A stretch of DNA of 6,880 nt from Sulfurimonadaceae bacterium (lineage in GTDB: Bacteria; Campylobacterota; Campylobacteria; Campylobacterales; Sulfurimonadaceae): contig JAQUCZ010000057.1 of assembly GCA_028685945.1 (NCBI GenBank), positions 1-6,880 on the forward strand, given 5' to 3'. Position numbers and translations under genes: made by a program. Position 1 is the first letter of the stretch. Each line of letters begins with the position of its first letter. Under the pieces are notes generated by a model. The model saw only the letters and a list, made by a program, of their open reading frames with translations, did no database searches and was not told where the DNA came from. Below are positions 1 through 6,335 of the stretch, in pieces.

Positions 1-70
1 TAAATGGAACACTGTCTTATAGCAGCTCGGACTTTCCTCTTGCTTGGGGCAAGTAACTATCTGCTGTACC
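1..70 (-). ncRNA. rnpB: RNase P RNA, 5' portion (partial, runs off left edge)
   Basis: The minus strand carries the strongly conserved bacterial RNase P RNA element GAGGAAAGTCC at 29-39, followed by GAGCTGCTATAAGACAGTG, which aligns well with the same region of E. coli M1 RNA (GAGGAAAGTCC, then a purine-rich stretch and CAGGGTGCC). Just 5' of it is a short hairpin, CTTGC-CCCAA-GCAAG (39-53), in the place of helix P3; this is much shorter than the E. coli P3. The RNA is the catalytic subunit that removes 5' leaders from tRNA precursors. Only about 70 nt are visible; the rest, including the P4 partner strand and the 3' end, lies outside. The 5' end near 70 is estimated from the -10 element and is uncertain by a few bases. 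It is divergent from the TetR gene. Confidence 0.88.
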
Positions 71-76
71 TGTGAA

Positions 77-105
77 ATAGTACACTTTTTTTCCTTACGT
101 TTTAC
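77..105 (-). promoter_or_regulatory. Probable rnpB promoter
   Basis: Read on the minus strand, TACTAT (77-82) is a good -10 hexamer about 7 nt before the inferred 5' end of rnpB. No convincing -35 is seen at 100-105 (GTAAAA); instead there is an A-tract (84-92 region on this strand). Weak or missing -35 boxes with A/T-rich upstream DNA are usual for sigma-70 promoters of Campylobacterota. The transcription start is inferred, not observed. Confidence 0.55.
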
Positions 106-137
106 ATGCCAAGAACGGCATGAACAACCGTTCCTTG
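105..137. other. Two overlapping, mutually exclusive inverted repeats
   Basis: CATGCC (105-110) pairs with GGCATG (117-122) around the loop AAGAAC. Alternatively, CAAGAACGG (110-118) pairs with CCGTTC-C-TTG (128-137, one bulged C). The two pairings share bases and cannot form together. The second one's right arm overlaps the first operator-like site (122-133). No T-tract follows on either strand, so neither looks like a terminator. The region lies upstream of both divergent start sites, so it is probably protein-binding DNA rather than RNA structure. Confidence 0.4.
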
Positions 138-229
138 ATATCTCAAAACAAAAGAACAAGTGTTCATTTTTACATAAGTTTAGATTAACGTTTGTTCATA
201 TATAATTCTTTTTCTATTAACGTTTGTTC
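122..229. promoter_or_regulatory. Array of four operator-like inverted repeats, 32 bp apart
   Basis: Four 12-bp sites fit (G/T)AAC-N4-GTTC: GAACAACCGTTC (122-133), GAACAAGTGTTC (154-165), TAACGTTTGTTC (186-197) and TAACGTTTGTTC (218-229). The first two are perfect GAAC/GTTC inverted repeats. The last two are identical to each other and sit in a 15-bp direct repeat, ATTAACGTTTGTTCA (184-198, 216-230). Start-to-start distance is exactly 32 bp in all three intervals, about three helical turns, so all sites would face the same side of the helix. The 20-bp spacers are not alike, so this is not a simple tandem repeat. Short inverted repeats of this kind next to a TetR gene are typical TetR-family operators; the third and fourth sites flank the tetR -10 element. 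Binding by the adjacent TetR protein is inferred. Confidence 0.75.
179..206 (+). promoter_or_regulatory. Probable tetR promoter
   Basis: A perfect TATAAT -10 hexamer occupies 201-206. TTTAGA at 179-184, with a 16-bp spacer, is the best -35 candidate (4 of 6 matches to TTGACA). Transcription would start near 212-214, giving a leader of about 40 nt. The operator-like site at 186-197 lies inside the spacer and the one at 218-229 lies just after the start point, so a protein bound there would block RNA polymerase. This arrangement predicts negative autoregulation. Confidence 0.6.
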
Positions 230-251
230 ACATATCTAAAAAGGAAAGAAA

Positions 252-869
252 ATGTCCGAAAATACGGGGATTCTAAAGGCTTCAGACACGAAACTAAAAA
301 TTATAAAAGAGGCTAGTGCCCTCTTCTGCGAGCTTGGATACAAGGGTGCTAGTGTTAGAAAAATAGCATCGAAAGTGGGGATTCGGGAGAGTGCTTTGTA
401 CAACCATTTTAAAAATAAAGAGGAGATTTTTTTAGAGGTTGCAAGCGGTATATTTTCCAATCCCTTCTCCTTCGATGCCGATGAGATCAAAGAGAATGCA
501 CTGAGAGGAAAACCGTTTCTCAACAAGTTCGCTATGCAGTATAAATTGCTGACGTTTGATAAAAACAACGAGAGCATGTTCCGCCTGCTTTTAATCGAGC
601 TTTTGCAAAATAAAGAGCTTAGAGAGAAATTTACGGAGGAGTTTCACAATAAAAATATCAAAATGCTCTCAGAGGGCTTTTTTATTATGATGCAAAACGG
701 CTTGATACGCTCTGCCGATCCGATGATTATCTCTTACGAGTTTTTATCCACCCTCTTCTACATCAGACTTCAAGTTACGCTTATGCGTTTTGATGCTCTT
801 TCTACAAATTCACTGGCAACGCAGTTTGAAAAACATGTCGATTTTTTTTGGGATAGCATCAAGATATGA
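252..869 (+). CDS. TetR/AcrR-family transcriptional regulator
   Basis: This 205-residue protein has the size and layout of a TetR-family repressor. Residues about 14-60 form the N-terminal DNA-binding domain: a first helix (LKIIKEASALFCELGYKGA), then a helix-turn-helix with SVRKIASKVGIRESALYNHF (34-53) and the usual following NKEEIF. The remaining ~145 residues are helical and variable and would bind a ligand and form the dimer; they do not identify the ligand. The ATG at 252 follows AAGGAAAG (241-248) at good spacing. The gene is divergent from rnpB and convergent with the oor operon, with no transporter or enzyme gene next to it in the window, so its targets beyond itself are unknown. The four-site operator array directly upstream suggests autorepression. 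Family is certain; function is unassigned. Confidence 0.92.
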   Translation: MSENTGILKASDTKLKIIKEASALFCELGYKGASVRKIASKVGIRESALYNHFKNKEEIFLEVASGIFSNPFSFDADEIKENALRGKPFLNKFAMQYKLLTFDKNNESMFRLLLIELLQNKELREKFTEEFHNKNIKMLSEGFFIMMQNGLIRSADPMIISYEFLSTLFYIRLQVTLMRFDALSTNSLATQFEKHVDFFWDSIKI

Positions 870-870
870 T

Positions 871-893
871 TCGCACCTTTACAAAAGGTGTGG
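871..893 (+). terminator. Hairpin just downstream of tetR (weak terminator candidate)
   Basis: CACCTTT (874-880) and AAAGGTG (884-890) pair around a 3-nt loop ACA, and the stem can extend by about three pairs, partly G-T. It begins right after the tetR stop codon (867-869). No T-tract follows on the plus strand, so it does not meet the usual rule for an intrinsic terminator. It may instead protect the mRNA 3' end or assist termination further down. Confidence 0.35.
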
Positions 894-913
894 CATGTGA
901 GAAGAATAAAACA

Positions 914-950
914 TTTTAATATTAAAAAGTATCAAATACTAATTAGTATT
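914..950. repeat. Pair of perfect A/T-rich palindromes in the convergent gap
   Basis: TTTTAATATTAAAA (914-927, 14 bp) and AATACTAATTAGTATT (935-950, 16 bp) are both perfect palindromes. The 5-mer AGTAT or its complement ATACT appears three times (928-932, 936-940, 945-949). The stretch lies between the tetR and oorC 3' ends. It is not followed by a T-tract on the plus strand; on the minus strand it lies downstream of the oor terminator. Its role is unknown. Confidence 0.5.
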
Positions 951-963
951 AAAAACAGAGCGT

Positions 964-1002
964 AAAAAAAGGAGAGCCGCGCCAAGAGCGCCCTCCCCTT
1001 TA
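964..1002 (-). terminator. Intrinsic terminator of the fumarase-sucCD-oorDABC operon
   Basis: Read on the minus strand, AAAGGGGAG pairs with CTCTCCTTT (one G-T pair), then after a small asymmetric internal loop GCGC pairs with GCGC around the loop TCTTG. The hairpin runs directly into seven T residues (964-970 on the plus strand are A). It starts about 7 nt after the oorC stop codon. This is a strong rho-independent terminator and marks the operon end. On the plus strand only three T follow the hairpin, so activity for tetR transcripts would be weak. Confidence 0.88.
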
Positions 1003-1008
1003 TTAAGA

Positions 1009-1566
1009 TTACTTGCTGCTAGATTCGTTCGCGTATTTTTCACCAAGCTCGTATGCTTTGATGTTTGCCGCATGAACTTTTGCAGGAACTTTAGAGAGCA
1101 TTGTCTCTACAAGCGTCTCTTTATCTAAAGGTTTTAGTAACGTGTTTGCAATCGCAAGAGCAACGACCGATTGAGTAATTACGTTTCCAACCTCTTCTTT
1201 TGCGATAGTGATGATGGGAATCTCGATGATTTTCCATTTTTTTCTATCTTCGTCCGTCGGATGTACCAAGAACGGGTCAACTACGATAGTCCCCCCCGGA
1301 GTCACACCGTCTTTAAAAAGATCGTAACTTTTTTGTGCAACGGAAAGCATGAAATCGATCTCTCCGTCGTTTGCATACGGGTAGAAAATCTCATCGTCAT
1401 CCAAAGTGATATCAACAACCGTCGGTCCGCCGCGCACTTGAGAAGTATACGTAGCAGTTTTAAGGCCGAAGCCCCCTTTTTTGATTTTTGCCGCAGCAAA
1501 AATCTCACCTGCAAGAAGAACACCCTGCCCGCCAACACCGGTAAATCTCATTATTTGTCTAGCCAT
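1009..1566 (-). CDS. oorC: 2-oxoglutarate:ferredoxin oxidoreductase, gamma subunit
   Basis: This 185-residue protein is the gamma subunit of the four-subunit 2-oxoacid:ferredoxin oxidoreductase family. It opens with the family signature GVGGQG (10-15) and has TSQVRGGP at 41-48, both conserved in the gamma domain. In the related fused or separate-subunit enzymes this domain contributes to coenzyme A binding. The complex carries out succinyl-CoA + CO2 + 2 reduced ferredoxin <-> 2-oxoglutarate + CoA. The length is normal and the ATG at 1566 has AAGGAG at good spacing. It is the last gene of the operon, 11 nt after oorB, and is followed by a strong terminator. Assignment to 2-oxoglutarate rather than pyruvate rests on the DABC order beside sucCD, as in Campylobacter and Helicobacter. 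Confidence 0.95.
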   Translation of the reverse strand: MARQIMRFTGVGGQGVLLAGEIFAAAKIKKGGFGLKTATYTSQVRGGPTVVDITLDDDEIFYPYANDGEIDFMLSVAQKSYDLFKDGVTPGGTIVVDPFLVHPTDEDRKKWKIIEIPIITIAKEEVGNVITQSVVALAIANTLLKPLDKETLVETMLSKVPAKVHAANIKAYELGEKYANESSSK

Positions 1567-1577
1567 CTTGTGTCTCC

Positions 1578-2435
1578 TTATATTTTTTTCTCAAAATCGT
1601 CTTGAGTGATAGTTTTTCTTTTTCCTTGGTGGAATGCGATAACTTCTTTATAAAGATCACAATACTCTCTAGCATTTGTATCCTCTTTTAAGATACCAGT
1701 CGGGAACTTGTTAAGTTTTTCTTCCTGAGGAAGTTCATCCCATTTTTTCTTAGGGATCGTGATACTCTCGATCCATTTAAGGTTTTCCATCGCAGAGTTC
1801 ATTTTGTTTTTACGCCCAAGGTTAATATGGCAGTTAGACATAATATCCAAGAATGCAAAACCTTTATGCTCTAATGCTTTTACGAAAACTTTTTCAAGTT
1901 TTTTCGGATCAAGCATCGTCTCACGCGCAACAAAAGAAGCACCCGAAGCGATCGCCAAGTCCGTCGCATTGAACGTAGGGTCGATATTTCCCGATTTTTG
2001 AGAAACCGTCCACATACCTTGCGGTGTCGTCGGCGATGTCTGTGAATTCGTTAAACCGTAGATGAAGTTGTTGATAACGATCATAGTGATATCGATATTT
2101 CTTCTACATCCGTGGATCGTGTGATTTCCCCCGATTGCAAGAGCATCACCGTCTCCCGCAACACAGATAACGTATTTATCAGGATTTACGAGTTTGATAC
2201 CCGTTGCAAACGCTACGGTTCTTCCGTGTGTCGTGTGCACCGTATTAAAATCGACGTAAGAAGAGAATCTTCCCGAACATCCGATACCCGAAACGACACA
2301 TACGTCGTCACGGCTAACGCCGAGCTTATCGATCGCTCTAACGAAAGCTTTAAGGATAACACCGTCACCACAACCCCAACACCAAAGTGTCGGCATCTTT
2401 TCTAGTCTTAAATATTTATCGTAATTAAATGCCAT
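1578..2435 (-). CDS. oorB: 2-oxoglutarate:ferredoxin oxidoreductase, beta subunit (TPP and Fe-S binding)
   Basis: This 285-residue protein is the catalytic beta subunit that binds thiamine diphosphate and one [4Fe-4S] cluster. The TPP/Mg motif is GDGD (94-97) followed by NN at 122-123 and the YGLT stretch. Four cysteines, C19 and C22 (CWGC), C53 (IGCSGR) and C202 (SNCHINLG), match the spacing of the cluster ligands described for the Sulfolobus tokodaii 2-oxoacid:ferredoxin oxidoreductase (12, 15, 46, 197). It works in the cytoplasm with OorA, OorC and OorD. Only 1 nt separates its ATG from the oorA stop; its ribosome site (AGAGG) lies within the oorA end, so translation is probably coupled. 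Length and motifs are complete; nothing appears degraded. Confidence 0.97.
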   Translation of the reverse strand: MAFNYDKYLRLEKMPTLWCWGCGDGVILKAFVRAIDKLGVSRDDVCVVSGIGCSGRFSSYVDFNTVHTTHGRTVAFATGIKLVNPDKYVICVAGDGDALAIGGNHTIHGCRRNIDITMIVINNFIYGLTNSQTSPTTPQGMWTVSQKSGNIDPTFNATDLAIASGASFVARETMLDPKKLEKVFVKALEHKGFAFLDIMSNCHINLGRKNKMNSAMENLKWIESITIPKKKWDELPQEEKLNKFPTGILKEDTNAREYCDLYKEVIAFHQGKRKTITQDDFEKKI

Positions 2436-2436
2436 C

Positions 2437-3594
2437 TTAGAATACCTCTTTCACTTTATTTACTATTTCGTATGGAGAGATAGCTCTACCGTTTACTTTG
2501 TAAAGACCTTCGATATCGAGTCTTTGGGAAACTCTCTCAACCTCTTCAGTGTATTGTCTGATGTTAAGCTCGACACACAATACGTTTTTAATCATATCCG
2601 TGTATTTTTTGATAGACGTAGCCGGGCTTGGCCAAAGCGTGATCGGTCTGAAAAGTCCTGCTTTGATCCCTTGTGCTCTTAAGTGGCGGATAGCCTCTTT
2701 TGCTGCAAGCGAAACGGAACCGTAAGCGATAATAAGAATTTCCCCCTTCTCTCCCGTCATGTCATCAAGCATAAACTCTTCGTTTAACTCGATCTCGTCG
2801 GCATGCATCATCACCTTATCTTCAAGTCTTTGGATAAGTTTTCTACATGTTTCGATCTCTTCTGTAGGGAACCCTTTTGCATCATGGTGTAATCCCGTGA
2901 AGTGGTAACGGTACCCTTTAAACATCGGGTTTAATACCGCAGGCTGATCCGGAGCACACTCATACGGTCTGTAATCTTCCGGTGCACCGTCAAATGTTTT
3001 TCTCGGTACGATACCTGCTTTTACTTCCTCTTCTGTTGGAAGCATCGCTTTTCCGTGCATGTGACCGATTGTCTCATCCGTTAAAACAAATACCGGCTGC
3101 ATAAATCTGTCCGCAAGGTTAAACGCACGTACAACTTCCGTGTAGCACTCCTCTAGGTTACCCGCACAAAGAGTGATCGATCTGTAATCCCCGTGTGAAG
3201 GGTTTTTTGCTTGACGCACGTCACCTTGAGAAACACGAGTCGGAAGACCTGTTGATGGACCCCCGCGCATTACGTTTACAACAACCAAAGGAACCTCTGC
3301 CATTTGAGCAAGACCTAAGTTTTCCGCTTTAAGTGAAATACCGGGACCCGATGTAGCCGTCATAGTTCTTACACCCGCCATACCTGCACCGATAGCAGCC
3401 GCAACACCTGCGATCTCATCTTCCATTTGGATACAAACACCGCCAACTTCAGGCATTAAGTCAGACATCTCGTGCATAACTTCGCTTGAAGGGGTGATCG
3501 GGTACCCGCCGAAAAATTTACATCCTGCGTCTCTCGCAGCCAAAGCAGCCAGTTCGTTACCGCTAGAAACTACTTCTCTCTTTTTTGATGCCAT
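2437..3594 (-). CDS. oorA: 2-oxoglutarate:ferredoxin oxidoreductase, alpha subunit
   Basis: This 385-residue protein is the alpha subunit of the Oor complex. The N-terminal pyrimidine-binding-type domain has the YPITPSSE motif (31-38), whose YPITP loop is known to take part in 2-oxoacid recognition in this family. It is followed by the acidic MEDE near 57-60, TSGPG (81-85) and RGGPSTGLPT (110-119). The C-terminal part (from about residue 285, GEILIIAYGSVSLAAKEAI) is the Rossmann-like domain II shared with transketolase-type enzymes. No Fe-S motif is present, as expected, since the clusters sit in OorB and OorD. The start codon overlaps the oorD stop by one base (TAATG), indicating translational coupling and equal subunit production. 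Calling it 2-oxoglutarate-specific depends on gene context. Confidence 0.96.
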   Translation of the reverse strand: MASKKREVVSSGNELAALAARDAGCKFFGGYPITPSSEVMHEMSDLMPEVGGVCIQMEDEIAGVAAAIGAGMAGVRTMTATSGPGISLKAENLGLAQMAEVPLVVVNVMRGGPSTGLPTRVSQGDVRQAKNPSHGDYRSITLCAGNLEECYTEVVRAFNLADRFMQPVFVLTDETIGHMHGKAMLPTEEEVKAGIVPRKTFDGAPEDYRPYECAPDQPAVLNPMFKGYRYHFTGLHHDAKGFPTEEIETCRKLIQRLEDKVMMHADEIELNEEFMLDDMTGEKGEILIIAYGSVSLAAKEAIRHLRAQGIKAGLFRPITLWPSPATSIKKYTDMIKNVLCVELNIRQYTEEVERVSQRLDIEGLYKVNGRAISPYEIVNKVKEVF

Positions 3595-3929
3595 TATTTC
3601 GCTCCTTTTTGGTCTAAAGACATATAATTGTTTGCAACAATTTGCGCTTGACGCTCTTTTGCATCGTCAGTCAATTTTGCAAATTTAAAATCTTTTTTAT
3701 CGGCTACGTAAATAGCAAAGTCGGGGCATGTAAGCTCACACTCGTTACAGCCGATACAAGCTTCGGGATGATCTACGGAGATCATCGCACCCAACGTCGA
3801 TGTTGAATCATAACGCATGCCAAGAACACCCGAAGGGCACACCGACACACATATATCACACGCTTTACAGTTGTTTCTATTAACCCATACAGGCACGTTG
3901 CCCGGGTATGGAATCATTCCAGCTCCCAT
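3594..3929 (-). CDS. oorD: 2-oxoglutarate:ferredoxin oxidoreductase, delta subunit (2x[4Fe-4S] ferredoxin-like)
   Basis: This 111-residue ferredoxin-like subunit has two classical cluster motifs: C21-C24-C27-C31 (CxxCxxCxxxCP) and C58-C61-C64-C68 (CxxCxxCxxxCP). It would pass electrons between the OorB cluster and external ferredoxin. Being encoded first in the oor set (D-A-B-C) is the Campylobacter/Helicobacter arrangement. The ATG at 3929 has AAGGAG about 7 nt upstream. It lies 27 nt after the HMA-domain gene, one of the two largest gaps within the operon, and its stop overlaps the oorA start. The C-terminal 40 residues after the second cluster are charged and lack a recognisable motif. Family and role are well supported; the intact cysteine set suggests a functional protein. 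Confidence 0.95.
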   Translation of the reverse strand: MGAGMIPYPGNVPVWVNRNNCKACDICVSVCPSGVLGMRYDSTSTLGAMISVDHPEACIGCNECELTCPDFAIYVADKKDFKFAKLTDDAKERQAQIVANNYMSLDQKGAK

Positions 3930-3956
3930 TCTTTCTCCTTTTTGTGTAACGTAAAT

Positions 3957-4256
3957 TTAGTCTTTCTTTTTCGTATCCGAAAATTTTCCGATAGCACAAG
4001 AGACGACGCTCTTTGCTTTGAGGTTGGCATTGTCGAAAAAGCCGACCTCCTCATCGGTTAAAGGATAACCTAGTTTTCTTAAAGTGACTCTCAATTGTGC
4101 TAATAACGCCTCGTCTTCTACAGTAACTGTTACCTTACGAGGCTCGCACGAAAGGTCCACCGCAACATCTTTAAAGCCCTCTTTTTCGAGAGCTTTTACA
4201 ATTGTATTGGAACATCCGCCGCAACGAACGTTTTGAACCTCTACCGTATGAGTCAT
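3957..4256 (-). CDS. Small heavy-metal-associated (HMA) domain protein
   Basis: This 99-residue protein starts with an HMA (CopZ/Atx1-like ferredoxin fold) domain: beta strand THTVEVQNV, metal loop RCGGC with C12 and C15, helix SNTIVKALEKEG, then strands VAVDLS and KVTVTV and a second helix ending in LGY (about 62-64). The usual Met two residues before the first Cys (GMxCxxC) is Val here. After the domain is a ~33-residue extension (67-99) with another cysteine (C87) and a lysine-rich end; C37 is a fourth cysteine. It has no signal peptide or membrane segment. Such domains bind Cu(I) or similar soft metals. Its ATG overlaps the sucD stop (TAATG) and it precedes oorD, so it is co-expressed with TCA-cycle enzymes. 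A metal chaperone or Fe-S-protecting role is speculation; the partner is unknown. Confidence 0.85.
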   Translation of the reverse strand: MTHTVEVQNVRCGGCSNTIVKALEKEGFKDVAVDLSCEPRKVTVTVEDEALLAQLRVTLRKLGYPLTDEEVGFFDNANLKAKSVVSCAIGKFSDTKKKD

Positions 4257-5131
4257 TACTTTTTTCCCAACACTTCAGCTACCGCTTTACCGATCTCCGC
4301 CGGAGAAACAACCACTTTTACGCCTGCTGCTTGAAGTGCTGCCATTTTCTCTGCCGCCGTACCTGCACCGCCGCTTACGATGGCTCCTGCATGACCCATA
4401 CGTTTGCCCTTAGGAGCGCTTTGTCCTGCGATAAATGCTACGACCGGTTTTTTGATATTTTCTTTAATGAACGCCGCTGCTTGGATCTCTAAATCCCCGC
4501 CGATCTCCCCGATCATAACGATTGCGTCCGTCTCAGGGTCTGCTTCGAACATCGGTAAAAGTTGTTTGTACGAAAGACCGATAATCGGGTCTCCGCCGAT
4601 ACCTACAGCCGTAGAAATTCCAAAACCTTCACGGCATACTTGGTTTGCACCCTCGTATGTTAACGTTCCCGATTTAGAGATAAGACCTACGCGCCCTTTT
4701 TTGAAAATCATCCCCGGCATAATACCGATTTTACACTCTTCGGCAGTGATGATACCCGGGCAGTTCGGCCCGATTGTTTTCATACCGTGTTTCACTGCAA
4801 AAGCTTTTGCCGCTTGCATATCACGCACGGGAGCACCTTCGGTAATTACGACTGCAAGCTCGATCCCTGCAGCAGCTGCTTCCATAACCGCATCGGCAAC
4901 GAATGCAGGCGGAACGAAAATCATACTTACCGTAGCACCCGTAGCTTCTACCGCTTCTTTTACGGTGTTAAATACAGGTTTGCCTAAATGCTCTTGTCCG
5001 CCTTTGTTCGGTGTCACACCACCTACGATTTTCGTACCGTATGCGATACATTGCTCGGCGTGGAAAGATCCCTCTTTCCCCGTAAAACCTTGAACGATAA
5101 CTTTTGTGTCTTTATTAACTAAAATACTCAT
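4256..5131 (-). CDS. sucD: Succinyl-CoA synthetase (ADP-forming), alpha subunit
   Basis: This 291-residue protein is the alpha subunit of succinate-CoA ligase, about the usual length (E. coli 289). The CoA-binding Rossmann domain has GFTGKEG (15-21) and GPNCPG (121-126), followed by SKSGTLTYE (152-160). The active-site phosphohistidine is H247 in RMGHAGA, equivalent to E. coli His246. With SucC it interconverts succinate + CoA + ATP and succinyl-CoA + ADP + Pi. In this operon the product succinyl-CoA would feed OorDABC when the cycle runs reductively. It begins 5 nt after sucC, with its AAGGAG site overlapping the sucC end, and its stop overlaps the next gene's start by one base. All key motifs are intact. 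Confidence 0.97.
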   Translation of the reverse strand: MSILVNKDTKVIVQGFTGKEGSFHAEQCIAYGTKIVGGVTPNKGGQEHLGKPVFNTVKEAVEATGATVSMIFVPPAFVADAVMEAAAAGIELAVVITEGAPVRDMQAAKAFAVKHGMKTIGPNCPGIITAEECKIGIMPGMIFKKGRVGLISKSGTLTYEGANQVCREGFGISTAVGIGGDPIIGLSYKQLLPMFEADPETDAIVMIGEIGGDLEIQAAAFIKENIKKPVVAFIAGQSAPKGKRMGHAGAIVSGGAGTAAEKMAALQAAGVKVVVSPAEIGKAVAEVLGKK

Positions 5132-5136
5132 ATAAA

Positions 5137-6309
5137 TTATTCTCCTTTCGCTGCAGCTACCGCTTTTGCAGCACCGTCTGCCAAATCCGTAGCAGCGATA
5201 ACATTTGGAATGTTTGCATTTTTAAGAATCTCTGCCGCTTCAGGCGCGTTTGTTCCGTCAAGACGTACGATAACGGGAACGTGTACGTTTACAAGTTTCG
5301 TTGCTTCCAAGATTCCGTTGGCGATACGGTCGCATCGTACGATTCCGCCGAAAATATTTACGAAAATAGCTTTTACTTTAGGGTTTTTCAAAATAATCTC
5401 AAAACCTTTTGCAACCGTCTCGGCGTTTGCTTTTCCGCCCACATCCAAGAAGTTTGCAGGCGTTCCGCCCATGTAGTTGATCGTATCCATAGTACCCATT
5501 GCAAGACCTGCGCCGTTTACCATACAACCAATCTCTCCGTCAAGCGAAACGTAAGAGAGTCCGTACTGGCTCGCTTCTCTCTCATCCGGATCCTCTTCGC
5601 TGATGTCGCGCATATCTTCGATATCAGGATGGCGTCCGAGTGCCGAATCGTCAAATCCCATTTTACCGTCAAGCGCCAAGAAATCTCCCGCACCCGTTTT
5701 GATAAGCGGATTGATCTCGATCATCTCCGCATCGTTTTCCATATATACTTTATAAAGAGCCGCTGCAAATTTGATAAATTTCTTTTGCTCATCAGGGTTG
5801 GTAATACCCAAACCGAATACCAATTCTCTTCCGTGGAAACCTTGAAAACCGATAGCAGGATCCACCGCTACTTTGATGATCTTCTCAGGAGATTCCTCCG
5901 CCACTTTTTCAATCTCCATACCGCCTTCGGTTGAAGCCATGATGATAGGCATCTCTCTTGCACGGTCCAAAACTACACCGAGGTAAAGCTCGTCTTTGAT
6001 ATCCGCACCCTCTTCGATATAAACTTTTTGAACGAGTTTTCCTTCAGGTCCCGTTTGGTGCGTCACAAGCGTCATTCCTAAAATTTCGTTTGAAAGTTTT
6101 TCAACCTCCTCTAGTGAACGAGCAAGTTTTACACCGCCGCCTAAACCTCTTCCCCCTGCATGGATTTGTGCTTTAACAACCCAAAGATTTCCACCAAGTT
6201 CTTGAGCGTTAAGCACTGCTTGTCTAGGTGTATTCGCCACTATTCCTCTTGGCGTCGGTACACCGTATTTTGCAAAAATTTGTTTTGCTTGATATTCATG
6301 TATATTCAT
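5137..6309 (-). CDS. sucC: Succinyl-CoA synthetase (ADP-forming), beta subunit
   Basis: This 390-residue protein is the ATP-grasp beta subunit of succinate-CoA ligase (E. coli 388). It starts with the typical [10 protein letters not shown], has the nucleotide-binding [16 protein letters not shown] stretch (46-61), and shows the Mg ligands N200 (EINP) and D214 (ALDGK), equivalent to E. coli N199 and D213. The C-terminal ligase domain has MVNGAGLAM (263-271), [12 protein letters not shown] (316-327) and [11 protein letters not shown] (344-354), which contact the alpha subunit and the phosphohistidine site. The ATG at 6309 follows AAGGAG, 26 nt after the fumarase stop. With sucD it forms the succinate-activating step next to the Oor genes. 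Confidence 0.97.
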   Translation of the reverse strand: MNIHEYQAKQIFAKYGVPTPRGIVANTPRQAVLNAQELGGNLWVVKAQIHAGGRGLGGGVKLARSLEEVEKLSNEILGMTLVTHQTGPEGKLVQKVYIEEGADIKDELYLGVVLDRAREMPIIMASTEGGMEIEKVAEESPEKIIKVAVDPAIGFQGFHGRELVFGLGITNPDEQKKFIKFAAALYKVYMENDAEMIEINPLIKTGAGDFLALDGKMGFDDSALGRHPDIEDMRDISEEDPDEREASQYGLSYVSLDGEIGCMVNGAGLAMGTMDTINYMGGTPANFLDVGGKANAETVAKGFEIILKNPKVKAIFVNIFGGIVRCDRIANGILEATKLVNVHVPVIVRLDGTNAPEAAEILKNANIPNVIAATDLADGAAKAVAAAKGE

Positions 6310-6335
6310 TTATTCTCCTTGTTTTAAAGTGGAAG

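Noticed and set aside
105..137. Rho-independent terminator upstream of tetR
   Set aside because: The stems are short and there is no T-tract after either pairing on either strand.
122..229. Short CRISPR-like array because of regular repeats
   Set aside because: The repeats are only 12-15 bp, partly divergent and symmetric, the spacers are 20 bp, and the last sites overlap a promoter; operator sites explain this better.
236..577. 113-codon minus-strand open frame opposite the TetR gene
   Set aside because: It overlaps the helix-turn-helix coding region of a clear TetR protein and resembles nothing recognisable.
1009..3929. Pyruvate:ferredoxin oxidoreductase as the identity of the four-subunit enzyme
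   Set aside because: The families are related, but the D-A-B-C order directly with sucCD is the Oor arrangement of Campylobacterota; substrate specificity remains an inference.
4404..5093. Long open frame (229 codons) on the plus strand opposite sucD
   Set aside because: It is fully antisense to sucD, which has all family motifs; the composition is what an antisense frame of a conserved gene gives, and no ribosome site or family similarity is seen.
5281..5934. 217-codon plus-strand open frame opposite sucC
   Set aside because: It is antisense to a certain ATP-grasp gene, with no recognisable domain and an unusual residue composition.
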